The translations under genes were made by a program, and so were the position numbers. From contig JAJDHD010000019.1 in NCBI GenBank assembly GCA_030266015.1, forward strand, positions 1-46,370: DNA of 46,370 bases. The letters run 5' to 3'. This stretch comes from Christensenellaceae bacterium OttesenSCG-928-K19. GTDB taxonomy: Bacteria; Bacillota; Clostridia; Christensenellales; Christensenellaceae. The notes under the pieces are model-generated. The model was given only the letters and a program-made list of their open reading frames with translations, was not told where the DNA came from and searched no databases. This document shows positions 1 to 6,700 of the stretch, in pieces (the first letter of the stretch is position 1; each line of letters starts with the position of its first letter).

Positions 1-3
1 TTG

Positions 4-228
4 TTAAATATACGAGGTTCCGGAACGGATCCTTTTTTCTTCCCTAAAGGCCAGGCTGCCGCACTTGCACCTTGTATGCGCATCGTGATAAACTGCCCCG
101 CATTGAGTGCAAATAAAATCATACCCTTCTTTGCCAACTGTTTTTGTCTTTCCGCCCGCTACATGCTCCAGTTCTTCAGCAGATAAGGTGTCGTTTGCTG
201 TCGTGTTATGGCCGCTGTTCTTTTTCAT
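4..228 (-). CDS. Double-glycine leader peptide with zinc-ribbon-like tail
   Basis: Small protein with a leader ending LSAEELEHVAGG, the double-glycine pattern cleaved by peptidase-containing ABC exporters or RiPP proteases. After GG comes a ~48-residue tail with four cysteines, CTQC then CKC about ten residues later, like a small zinc ribbon. I chose the ATG at 228 because AAAAGGA lies about ten bases upstream and it gives a 26-residue leader before the cut site. An in-frame ATG at 273 would add 15 residues but has only a weak ribosome site. It follows a Nif11-type precursor on the same strand and probably shares its transcript. Its maturation enzymes would lie left of the window. The leader is seen; secretion or modification is inferred. 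It could also be a regulatory peptide rather than a bacteriocin. Confidence 0.7.
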   Translation of the reverse strand: MKKNSGHNTTANDTLSAEELEHVAGGKTKTVGKEGYDFICTQCGAVYHDAHTRCKCGSLAFREEKRIRSGTSYI

Positions 229-289
229 ATCGGATGCATCCTTTTCGTCATAGATAGTTGGTAACGTGTCCATCGTTTAGCTTTCAAGA

Positions 290-559
290 TTATAAAATCC
301 TTAGCAATGTTAGGAGTATGCCTTTTATGTCATCCCATGTAATGGAACCACCGGAGACCTTCTCCAAATCGGCATCTTTGAGTTCGCCGCTCACTGTATC
401 GTGAGTCATTAGATCAAACTCCTCTGCCGTTAACTCAATCCCGTGATCAGCAAATACTTTTAATACGGCTTCCGTTCCATTTGCTTTTTCAAGCTGATCG
501 CGAAATGATGTGTTCTTTATTAGTTCATTCATTTGGTCTTTTCCTAAGCTGGTTTTCAT
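290..559 (-). CDS. Nif11-family RiPP precursor peptide
   Basis: An 89-residue peptide with the hallmarks of a Nif11-like leader: helical N-terminus (FRDQLEKANG), the segment HGIELTAEEFDL, then LKDADLEKVSGG before a short core. The core is 18 residues, SITWDDIKGILLTLLRIL, amphipathic and hydrophobic, with no Cys and little Ser or Thr, so lanthionine rings are unlikely. Known Nif11 leaders guide modification enzymes such as LanM or radical SAM proteins and are removed at GG. The ATG has AGGAGG seven bases upstream. It is the first gene of a pair with the zinc-ribbon peptide on the minus strand. Precursor identity is confident; the final product is unknown. Confidence 0.85.
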   Translation of the reverse strand: MKTSLGKDQMNELIKNTSFRDQLEKANGTEAVLKVFADHGIELTAEEFDLMTHDTVSGELKDADLEKVSGGSITWDDIKGILLTLLRIL

Positions 560-585
560 CGTCGCACTCCTCCTGGATATGATTT

Positions 586-599
586 ATTATACTATTATA
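586..599 (-). promoter_or_regulatory. Overlapping -10 boxes of the RiPP precursor pair
   Basis: Two perfect TATAAT boxes read on the minus strand (594-599 and 586-591), about 30 bases before the precursor ATG. Neither has a recognisable -35 hexamer at 16-18 bases, so the promoter may need an activator. Confidence 0.45.
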
Positions 600-602
600 C
601 GA

Positions 603-673
603 GGAAAGATTGGAAAGCATCTCCTTATTTTACGAAGATGAAAGAAAAACATCGCGTAAAAATCTTTCATTCC
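603..673. other. Nested inverted repeat between RiPP genes and lipoprotein
   Basis: An outer pair (GGAAAGAT near 603-610 with ATCTTTC at 662-668) encloses an inner pair TTTTACG (628-634) and CGTAAAA (655-661). It could terminate the lipoprotein transcript or be a binding region upstream of the RiPP promoter; no clean U-tract decides it. Confidence 0.35.
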
Positions 674-683
674 TTATGTGCGG

Positions 684-1169
684 TTATCCTGCCGGTATCA
701 ATGCTTCGCTTACTTTCTGCAGTGCCGATTCGCTTGCCCCGGATTTCATATATATAGAGTAAGAGCATCCGGTCAGCGTATCGTACCATGCGGAGATACC
801 GTCGCCATCTGCGTTGTACGCAATATGATACCCGTAATCGCTAAACATCATATCTTTTTCCTCTTCCATTGTAGTGTATACGCCGGAAATATCCTCAAGC
901 GTTTCTGTCTTTTGAATGCGCTCGGTATACTCCACTCCGTCCAAAGTAAAATCGGCCTGCGCTATTTCATCAGAGATAATGGAATAACGAACGTTTTCCG
1001 CTCCTTCGGGTACAAGGATGAAGATGTCTAGCTGCTTTTGTATGACCTCCGGGCTGTCCACTTCCACAACAGGATTTTCCAGGTTTTCGGTCGCGGGGTC
1101 TTTTGTGGCGCAGGCAGCAATCCCCGCACATATACATACGGCCAATAATAATGCAGATAATTTTTTCAT
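684..1169 (-). CDS. Small lipoprotein of unknown function (DUF4367-like)
   Basis: A 161-residue secreted lipoprotein. The start at 1169 is set by AAGGAGG seven bases upstream; a longer frame reaching 1265 lacks a ribosome site and would bury the signal peptide. The N-terminus MKKLSALLLAVC leads to the lipobox IAAC, so the mature protein should be anchored to the outer face of the membrane. The rest alternates beta strands (a segment on predicted A-Q-A-D-F-T-L-D-G-V, then DISGVYTT and YHIAYNADGDG) and resembles the DUF4367-like domain of clostridial lipoproteins. No catalytic motif is visible. It is divergent from the LuxR/ECF group on the plus strand. Function unknown. Confidence 0.8.
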   Translation of the reverse strand: MKKLSALLLAVCICAGIAACATKDPATENLENPVVEVDSPEVIQKQLDIFILVPEGAENVRYSIISDEIAQADFTLDGVEYTERIQKTETLEDISGVYTTMEEEKDMMFSDYGYHIAYNADGDGISAWYDTLTGCSYSIYMKSGASESALQKVSEALIPAG

Positions 1170-1313
1170 TTGAAAGTCCTCCTTCGTTATGTATTTATAT
1201 ATATTAATACGTACTGCATCGAAAAGTATCTCTACGCAATCTGGAAAAAATGCTATTTCAGGCAAAAACCATTGGATCCAACAGGTGACAAACAGAGGTG
1301 TATTGTGATAAAT

Positions 1314-1342
1314 AGAAGAGGGGATTACCCTACTTCTTTTTT
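1314..1342 (+). terminator. Terminator-like hairpin in leader of the small LuxR gene
   Basis: Stem AGAAG-AGGG, loop GATTA, CCCT-A-CTTCT, then a run of T. It has intrinsic-terminator form but sits just before the GGGGGG ribosome site (1343-1348) of the gene at 1357, and the only upstream gene runs the other way. It may therefore be an attenuator. The promoter feeding it is not clear. Confidence 0.5.
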
Positions 1343-1356
1343 GGGGGGATTGGGAG

Positions 1357-1572
1357 ATGAACCGAAATACAAAATGGAAACGGCACGGCGATGGGCAGCT
1401 TTACAGTGACAAAGCAGTTATGGAATTGTTGCTGCGGGGCAAAACTCGCCCGGAGATTTGCGGAAAGCTTAATATGCCAATGGGTACGGTAAATGCTTGC
1501 TGTACTCGGATATATAAACAGGCCGGCTGCAAGAATATTATGGAGTTTATATTAAAGCACGGTGCAGGGTAA
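1357..1572 (+). CDS. Stand-alone LuxR-type helix-turn-helix protein
   Basis: A 71-residue protein that is almost entirely a LuxR/GerE DNA-binding domain. The recognition helix region MPMGTVNACCTRIYKQAG is close to the C-terminal HTH of the 7TM regulator two genes downstream (ISMGTVNFHCNNIYRKAG). It has no receiver, sensor or dimerisation domain. The ATG lies eight bases after GGGGGG. It precedes the ECF sigma factor by 55 bases on the same strand, so they are probably co-transcribed. It may act like GerE, as a bare DNA-binding protein, or compete for sites of its large relative. The DNA-binding fold is clear; targets are unknown. Confidence 0.8.
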   Translation: MNRNTKWKRHGDGQLYSDKAVMELLLRGKTRPEICGKLNMPMGTVNACCTRIYKQAGCKNIMEFILKHGAG

Positions 1573-1627
1573 ATCCCACAAGTTAAAAAAACTTATATGA
1601 CTACTACAACAATGGAGAGATGACAGT

Positions 1628-2149
1628 TTGAAATACGATATCACAAGTGAACACGGTTTTGAGCAGATGTATCATGAATATTACAGTAAGCTTTATAACT
1701 ATGTGTTTTACCAGATACTGTCTCGTGAAGACACGGAAGATATCATTAGCAACGTTTTCATGAAAGCGGCGCGTTATATTGGCACGTATGACGAAAGCAA
1801 AGCTACGGTTTCTACTTGGCTTTACAAAATTGCGAAAAATACGCTGATCGATTTTTTTCGCGCACGCAAAGTAGAATGCTTCCTTGACGATGAAGGCGGT
1901 ATACGGCCGGAAATGTCTGTGGATTTTGAGGAGCAGCTGGAGCAGATATCGGCTCCCACGCGAAGGATTATATATAAGGAGCTTACCAAGTTGAAGTGGC
2001 GTGACAGGTTGATTGTATACTACAAATTTTTTGAAGGGTATAACAACTGCGAAATTGCGCGTATGCTGAAGATGAATGAAAGCACAGTGGGCACAGCGCT
2101 TTCAAGGGCGTTGGTGAAGCTGAGGACAGACACGCTGAGAGCATTGTAG
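1628..2149 (+). CDS. ECF-type RNA polymerase sigma factor
   Basis: A 173-residue sigma-70 family protein with the two ECF domains. Region 2 covers about residues 10-70 (YYSKLYNYVF, DTEDIISNVFMKAARY, then STWLYKIAKNTLIDFFRARK). Region 4 covers about 115-170 (LTKLKWRDRLIVYYKFFEGY and an HTH around MNESTVGTALSRALVKL). The start is TTG at 1628 after GGAGAG; the ATG at 1620 opens a three-codon frame and is not used. No anti-sigma gene follows, unlike the second ECF system in this window. It lies between two LuxR-HTH genes, so its activity may be set by expression or by the downstream 7TM protein. Identity is secure; regulon unknown. Confidence 0.92.
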   Translation: MKYDITSEHGFEQMYHEYYSKLYNYVFYQILSREDTEDIISNVFMKAARYIGTYDESKATVSTWLYKIAKNTLIDFFRARKVECFLDDEGGIRPEMSVDFEEQLEQISAPTRRIIYKELTKLKWRDRLIVYYKFFEGYNNCEIARMLKMNESTVGTALSRALVKLRTDTLRAL

Positions 2150-2282
2150 CCCCAACCCGCAGGCAACGGATTTTGGATAATTCTGTGGAACATATGCTAT
2201 AAAGGCAGGCAACGATATATATGTCGCCAGAGGAGCGCATAAATATTTGATGATACGATAACAAAGGAGTGGGATTACATAC

Positions 2283-2317
2283 AAAAGTGCCGGGTGCTAT
2301 ATGCCTGGCACTTTTTG
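2283..2317 (+). terminator. Intrinsic terminator after the ECF sigma gene
   Basis: AAAAGTGCCGGG pairs with CCTGGCACTTTTT across a nine-base loop, with one G-U pair. It closes the 1357-1628 unit. A good ribosome-site sequence (AAAGGAGTGGG, about 2262-2272) sits just before it with no gene following. Confidence 0.8.
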
Positions 2318-2342
2318 TATAAATTTAAAGGCCATTTCACTG

Positions 2343-2371
2343 TCGCAATCCTTTTGGTTTTTAGATATAAT
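2343..2371 (+). promoter_or_regulatory. Promoter of the 7TM-LuxR gene
   Basis: -35 TCGCAA (2343-2348), 17-base spacer, perfect -10 TATAAT (2366-2371). Transcription should begin near 2378, leaving a leader of about 24 bases to the ATG at 2402. Confidence 0.6.
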
Positions 2372-2401
2372 AAACATATCTGAAAAATGGAAAGGGATTA
2401 T

Positions 2402-3916
2402 ATGCTCAAAGCTCGAGACACAATATACATAGGAATATTTTTTGCGCTTGTGTTGGTGTTGTGGGTTGTGCTCACATTGCTGGCCGGCCCCAAATCCATA
2501 CAGCTTGCGGCGGGCGAACACGCCGAATATGATCTTACGGAATATAGTTTTGAGGATACGGTATACGTAGCCTCGCCTGTTTGGGAGAGTTGGCCGGAAA
2601 GGCTTTATTCGCCTGAGGATTTAAAAAATGCCGAAGATTCCGTACCACAGGATAGTCTTGATTATACCAACGTGCAATATGTAACGCATCGGCTGAAGTT
2701 CGAGTTGCCGACCGGGCAAACCTATGGGATTGCTTTGGGAAGCCCTGATTATTCCATGCGTGTATACATCAATGGGGTAGAAGCGGGCAATATAGGCGTG
2801 CCGGGCACAACAGCGGAGGAAACAATTCCGAAGGAGCAACGTGCCGTATACTACTTTGTGCCGCAGTCCAATACGGTGGAGATCGTTGTGCAGGTGGCAA
2901 ATTTCGTGCACAGAATAGGCGGAAACCCTCCCGCCCTCACCATCGGGACGATGCAAAACATTATGCAGTCAGACACAATTGCCATGCTTAAAATCGGATT
3001 GATTTTCGGCTGCCTGCTTACAGCAGGGCTGTATCAGCTTGCTATTTTCTTGCTGAACCGCCGGCAGGTTTCTACATTGTTGTTTGCGTTGCCCTGCCTG
3101 CTACAGGCATTTGTGTCCGAGAATATTTTCTCCCTCTTTTTCCCTAATCTGGATTGGCAAATTGCCATTCGCTTAGAATATATCTTTTTCACCTTGGCTG
3201 TTGCCATGCTGGTTTTGCTTATAGAAAGGCTGTTCCCCAGCGCATTGCACAAATGGGTCTCCCGTGGATATATTGTTCTATGTGTCGTGTATATGATACT
3301 GGTGCTGGCGAGCGGCACCACTTTTTTCATCGGTCTTCTACCCGCCTTTCAGGTTGTGTGTATTGCTATGGCGTTCTATGTGTTCATTCGCCTCGCAATG
3401 CAATTGAAAAGAGCGCTCAAAAACTTACTGGCATTTGCCGGAATTGTGATTGTTGCATTATTCAGCATAAATGAAATGCTGGTGCGGAACGGTGTCTATA
3501 TCTTTGGCAATATGCCGGGAAAATCATTCGGAGTCAGCGAAGGAATGGTATTCTTCGTGCTATGCTATGCGGTGCTGTTGTCCATAGACCAGGTTGAGGT
3601 AAACAAACGGTTGGAGGTTGAGCGACAGATGGTGTCCGAAGCGGAAGCACGCTACGAAAGCCTGCTAAAGAAGCAGGGCGTCAGGCAAATGCCACAAGAT
3701 GTGCTCTCTGGCCTGGGGTTGACAAAACGTGAGAGTGAGGTTGCACTTCTTCTGATTGATGGGAAAAGCCGTGATGAGATTGCGGGGCTTTTGAACATTA
3801 GCATGGGTACAGTAAACTTCCACTGTAACAATATTTATCGAAAGGCAGGCGTAAGCAATGTGGCAGAGCTTGCTAAACTGATGGTGTATAACGACGAACG
3901 AGAAGAGGGCAGTTGA
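2402..3916 (+). CDS. 7TM membrane sensor with C-terminal LuxR HTH
   Basis: A membrane-bound one-component regulator. One N-terminal helix (IFFALVLVLWVVLTLLAG) is followed by an extracytoplasmic beta-rich domain (to about residue 195) of the 7TMR-DISM type with LPTGQTYGIAL and YSMRVYINGVE, then seven hydrophobic helices to about 400, a short coiled linker (VNKRLEVERQMVSEAEARYE), and a LuxR/GerE HTH from about 435 (LTKRESEVALLLIDGKSRDEIAGLL is interrupted here only for description). The signal is probably an extracellular ligand, and DNA is bound from the membrane. ATG 2402 is preferred over ATG 2387 because GGAAAGGG precedes it at normal spacing. Its HTH closely resembles the stand-alone HTH at 1357. 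Ligand unknown. Confidence 0.85.
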   Translation: MLKARDTIYIGIFFALVLVLWVVLTLLAGPKSIQLAAGEHAEYDLTEYSFEDTVYVASPVWESWPERLYSPEDLKNAEDSVPQDSLDYTNVQYVTHRLKFELPTGQTYGIALGSPDYSMRVYINGVEAGNIGVPGTTAEETIPKEQRAVYYFVPQSNTVEIVVQVANFVHRIGGNPPALTIGTMQNIMQSDTIAMLKIGLIFGCLLTAGLYQLAIFLLNRRQVSTLLFALPCLLQAFVSENIFSLFFPNLDWQIAIRLEYIFFTLAVAMLVLLIERLFPSALHKWVSRGYIVLCVVYMILVLASGTTFFIGLLPAFQVVCIAMAFYVFIRLAMQLKRALKNLLAFAGIVIVALFSINEMLVRNGVYIFGNMPGKSFGVSEGMVFFVLCYAVLLSIDQVEVNKRLEVERQMVSEAEARYESLLKKQGVRQMPQDVLSGLGLTKRESEVALLLIDGKSRDEIAGLLNISMGTVNFHCNNIYRKAGVSNVAELAKLMVYNDEREEGS

Positions 3917-4153
3917 TCATCTCTATTACCTGCAATTAATGCTTTTACAGTTTTTCCTGTCGGTTACGGGCATCATTTTTTGCATGACATTCAATGGAAG
4001 GTGCGCAAGTGGAATGTCCTCAGTGGTACTGCTCTGTATACTTAAGCCTTTAAAATGTACCGTGCCGCGGAAATCGGCAGGTTATCCAAGGGGACTTTCA
4101 TTTCAATACCGTTTCGATACTTTTTTATATAAGAATGTATTTTAATATAGCTG

Positions 4154-4182
4154 TTTACACGAAAAAAACCCCATGGTAGAAT
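4154..4182 (+). promoter_or_regulatory. Strong promoter abutting the 4189 start codon
   Basis: -35 TTTACA (4154-4159), 17-base spacer, -10 TAGAAT (4177-4182). Only six bases separate the -10 from the ATG, and there is no ribosome site, so the transcript should be leaderless or nearly so. Confidence 0.7.
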
Positions 4183-4188
4183 CGAGTT

Positions 4189-5757
4189 ATGAAAACCGAT
4201 CAGAAAAAGAATCGTTTTGCAATCGCCATGGACGCGCTGGATACCACAGCGGAAGATCTTTCGCGTGCGTGTAGTGTAGATAGCTCACTCATCACCAAAT
4301 GGCGGCGGGGTGACCGTAAGTTGACAAGCCGCAGCAAAACACTGCGGGCTGCGGCGGGCGGTATGCTTGTGCTGGATGCAGAGGGTGTGTTGAAGGAATA
4401 TTATACGCCCTACCGCATAAGTGGAAAAGGCGACGCGGACGCGATGTTGGCCTACCTGCTGGATGCCGAGCTTCCCGGGCTTACGCCACAGGCTGTGCCG
4501 CCCAAGCGGCAGCTAAAAGGACATTATGTGGCCCAATACCGTGTATATCTTGGCGAGCGCGAGTTTCGCAGGGCAACGCTGGAAATGATGGACTACCTGC
4601 TTACATTGCCGCCTGGACGCGAGGTTGTTATCCTCTGCTATGGGCGATACGACCTGATGACCAAAAACCTTCCGTTTGTGTTTCAATTCATATTAAAGCT
4701 TCGCAAAGCATTAAAACGAAATACACGCCTGTTGCTTGTAAATCGTAAGGGCTATTCGGTGATAGATACTGCCGCATTTACAAATACATGGCTGACAGCG
4801 CATTTAAAAGGTTATATTCGCAGCCGCTATTATGAGGGGGGCTTGCCGGGGGATCTTCGGTATGCCGCGTCTATCCGCGGTTATTGGGCAGCACGTGTAG
4901 AGGAAGACGCGGAGGTGGAGGACAACCTGTATACGGAAATGAATACCGACCCGCGATACACTCGGAAAATTGAACAGATGTGTGATGAATACATCGCAAA
5001 AAGTAAGCCTGCGTCGCAATATCAATTTCTGGAAAATCCATCCGGGGGCGGCGAAAACGAAAAACTGTGGAAGCATGGCCCGCTTCCCGCGTGGGGTAAG
5101 AAGGATGCCGCGCAAGAGGGCACAAGAACGGGTGCGCCCGCGCCAGCCGGTAATTTCTACGCCATATGCCGCGTACCCGGGTTTGGTGTATTGACCCAAA
5201 AGGAATTTACTGAAATTTTAAGTGGAGATACGCCGCCTGATATGCCGGATTACCTAGTTGGCTCCGGAACTTTTGCGTCTGGCCCACACCGTATCATATT
5301 ATGCCGCGAGGACATACAAGAGGGGTTGCAAAAGGAACGGCGTATGCACGAGCCGCTCTCCGCATTGCTGCATCGCAGGGCGTTCGTAACGCGTGAATTG
5401 CTGGCAAAGCAGCTTGCGCGGTTGATAGAGGCAATGAACACGCGGGATGATTTTGAAGTTGCACTGATGCCTAAAACGGCGTTCCAAAAGCTGCAAACAG
5501 AAATGATTTGCTTTGAAAACAGTGTATCTGCCGCCTGGTTGCAGGACATGAGAGAAAGCGTGTTTGCGGATGACGAGGCCACAAGCGGCTCGTTTTATGG
5601 CTCGGTTGGTTACACCTGGGATAAACTGATGGCAGGCTGGAAGCGCAAGCGCACGGTAATAAGCCAGCTTCGAAAGTGGCTCAATGGCAAGGAACTCGAC
5701 AAGCAGGAAGAGGACAGCGCGGTTGTAAAGAATTGGGATGTGCTGCCAAGGGAATAG
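4189..5757 (+). CDS. HTH regulator of an unfamiliar ~520-residue family (member 1)
   Basis: An XRE-like DNA-binding segment lies in residues 8-50: AEDLSRACSVDSSLITKWRRGDRKL, broken here into helix 2 (AEDLSRACSV) and helix 3 (DSSLITKWRRGDRKL). It is followed by ~450 residues I cannot assign to a known domain. That region is alpha/beta in character, with a hydrophobic strand REVVILCYG, another TRLLLVNRKGY, and a tryptophan-rich end (TWDKLMAGWKRKR, LRKWL). No transmembrane helix or signal peptide is seen. The protein at 11431-12951 has the same layout: matching HTH (SLVSRWRKG), a similar length and a similar basic C-terminus. The start is fixed by the promoter directly upstream. Probably a cytoplasmic ligand-sensing repressor or activator; the ligand and targets are unknown. 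Confidence 0.75.
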   Translation: MKTDQKKNRFAIAMDALDTTAEDLSRACSVDSSLITKWRRGDRKLTSRSKTLRAAAGGMLVLDAEGVLKEYYTPYRISGKGDADAMLAYLLDAELPGLTPQAVPPKRQLKGHYVAQYRVYLGEREFRRATLEMMDYLLTLPPGREVVILCYGRYDLMTKNLPFVFQFILKLRKALKRNTRLLLVNRKGYSVIDTAAFTNTWLTAHLKGYIRSRYYEGGLPGDLRYAASIRGYWAARVEEDAEVEDNLYTEMNTDPRYTRKIEQMCDEYIAKSKPASQYQFLENPSGGGENEKLWKHGPLPAWGKKDAAQEGTRTGAPAPAGNFYAICRVPGFGVLTQKEFTEILSGDTPPDMPDYLVGSGTFASGPHRIILCREDIQEGLQKERRMHEPLSALLHRRAFVTRELLAKQLARLIEAMNTRDDFEVALMPKTAFQKLQTEMICFENSVSAAWLQDMRESVFADDEATSGSFYGSVGYTWDKLMAGWKRKRTVISQLRKWLNGKELDKQEEDSAVVKNWDVLPRE

Positions 5758-5949
5758 TCGTTGTTTTTTAACGGAAAAACCTATAGTTCGATTCAATAGA
5801 TTTCTTCACACGAGCCTGTTGGCGATATTCCGCGAGTGGGTAATGTGTCTATGGGAAAATCAATTATTTTTGATTAAGAACTAATCTGCCAGTATTATGC
5901 CCAAAGGTATGCACCGCAAAAACGCTTGGCATCACCATCAACACAGGAA

Positions 5950-6003
5950 TTAAGAAAAGCTTAAGAATAGGTTTTGAAAATGTTAACCAGCGCCTGATAT
6001 TTT
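5950..6003 (+). promoter_or_regulatory. VanZ gene promoter with 11-bp direct repeats
   Basis: Direct repeats TTAAGAA at 5950-5956 and 5961-5967 (period 11) precede a -35 TTGAAA (5974-5979), an 18-base spacer and a -10 TATTTT (5998-6003). The -10 ends six bases before ATG 6010 and no ribosome site exists. OmpR/PhoB-type response regulators bind repeats of this period. Confidence 0.45.
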
Positions 6004-6009
6004 TAGTCT

Positions 6010-6639
6010 ATGGGTGATTATCTGGTACAATTGCTTTGCGAGTTTGTTTTTTATCTGCCATTTTTGGCCGTGCTGCTATTGTGCGCGTATTTTTTCAACA
6101 AAAAACAAGGGGTAAAAGTGCCCCGACTGCATATTGTAGGCTGCTTCGGCTTCGTTTTCTATCTATCGGCAGTGCTCAGCATCACTGCATCACTGACTTT
6201 GCAGGATCTTATTCGGTATAATTTTTCCATCCAGGGGAGTGTTGGCCTGATTCCGTTTTCCAGCATCTCGTTGTTTGGATTTGCCTTGAACACCGCCCTG
6301 TTTGTACCGTTGGGCTTTTTAATCCCGCTCCTGTTTCAAGGAAAAAACAAGCTTTCCATCGTTGCGGCACATGGTTTTTTGTTCTCGCTTTGCATAGAGG
6401 CCAGCCAGCTATTTAAGCTGCGCGCGGCCGATGTTGATGATTTAATCGCAAACACACTGGGTACAGTGCTGGGATTTGCCCTTTATAAGTTGTTGCTGGG
6501 GCGAAAAGATCATTCCGCATTATGGATGCCGGGGCAGAATACTTATACAAAAACAGAACCGTTTATCTTGATTGCCGCTGTTTTCATATTGCGTTTTTTA
6601 ATATATCCACTCATTGTAAACACCCTTTGGGCCACATAA
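6010..6639 (+). CDS. VanZ-family membrane protein
   Basis: A 209-residue integral membrane protein with about five helices. The VanZ signature is present: NTALFVPLGFLIPLLF, then SLCIEASQLFKLRAADVDDLI and NTLGTVLGFALYKLL. VanZ proteins are linked to low-level teicoplanin resistance and to envelope stress, but their biochemical role is unknown, and most genomic copies are not part of van clusters. No van ligase genes are nearby. It lies alone on the plus strand, convergent with the histidine kinase at 6701. The start is the ATG directly after a promoter with no ribosome site, so translation is probably leaderless. Family assignment is confident, function not. Confidence 0.88.
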   Translation: MGDYLVQLLCEFVFYLPFLAVLLLCAYFFNKKQGVKVPRLHIVGCFGFVFYLSAVLSITASLTLQDLIRYNFSIQGSVGLIPFSSISLFGFALNTALFVPLGFLIPLLFQGKNKLSIVAAHGFLFSLCIEASQLFKLRAADVDDLIANTLGTVLGFALYKLLLGRKDHSALWMPGQNTYTKTEPFILIAAVFILRFLIYPLIVNTLWAT

Positions 6640-6700
6640 TCAAATAACGATAGTTACAGAATATATGGCTAACTGACAAGCACAAAGTGGTTGCTCTTGC

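Noticed and set aside
3939-4145. 68-codon open frame between the 7TM and HTH genes
   Set aside because: No ribosome site, odd composition, and it runs into the promoter of the 4189 gene.
5897-5953. 18-codon histidine-rich frame (HHHQH) before the VanZ gene, like a his leader peptide
   Set aside because: No ribosome site and no attenuator hairpin pair; VanZ has no link to histidine supply. Probably chance.
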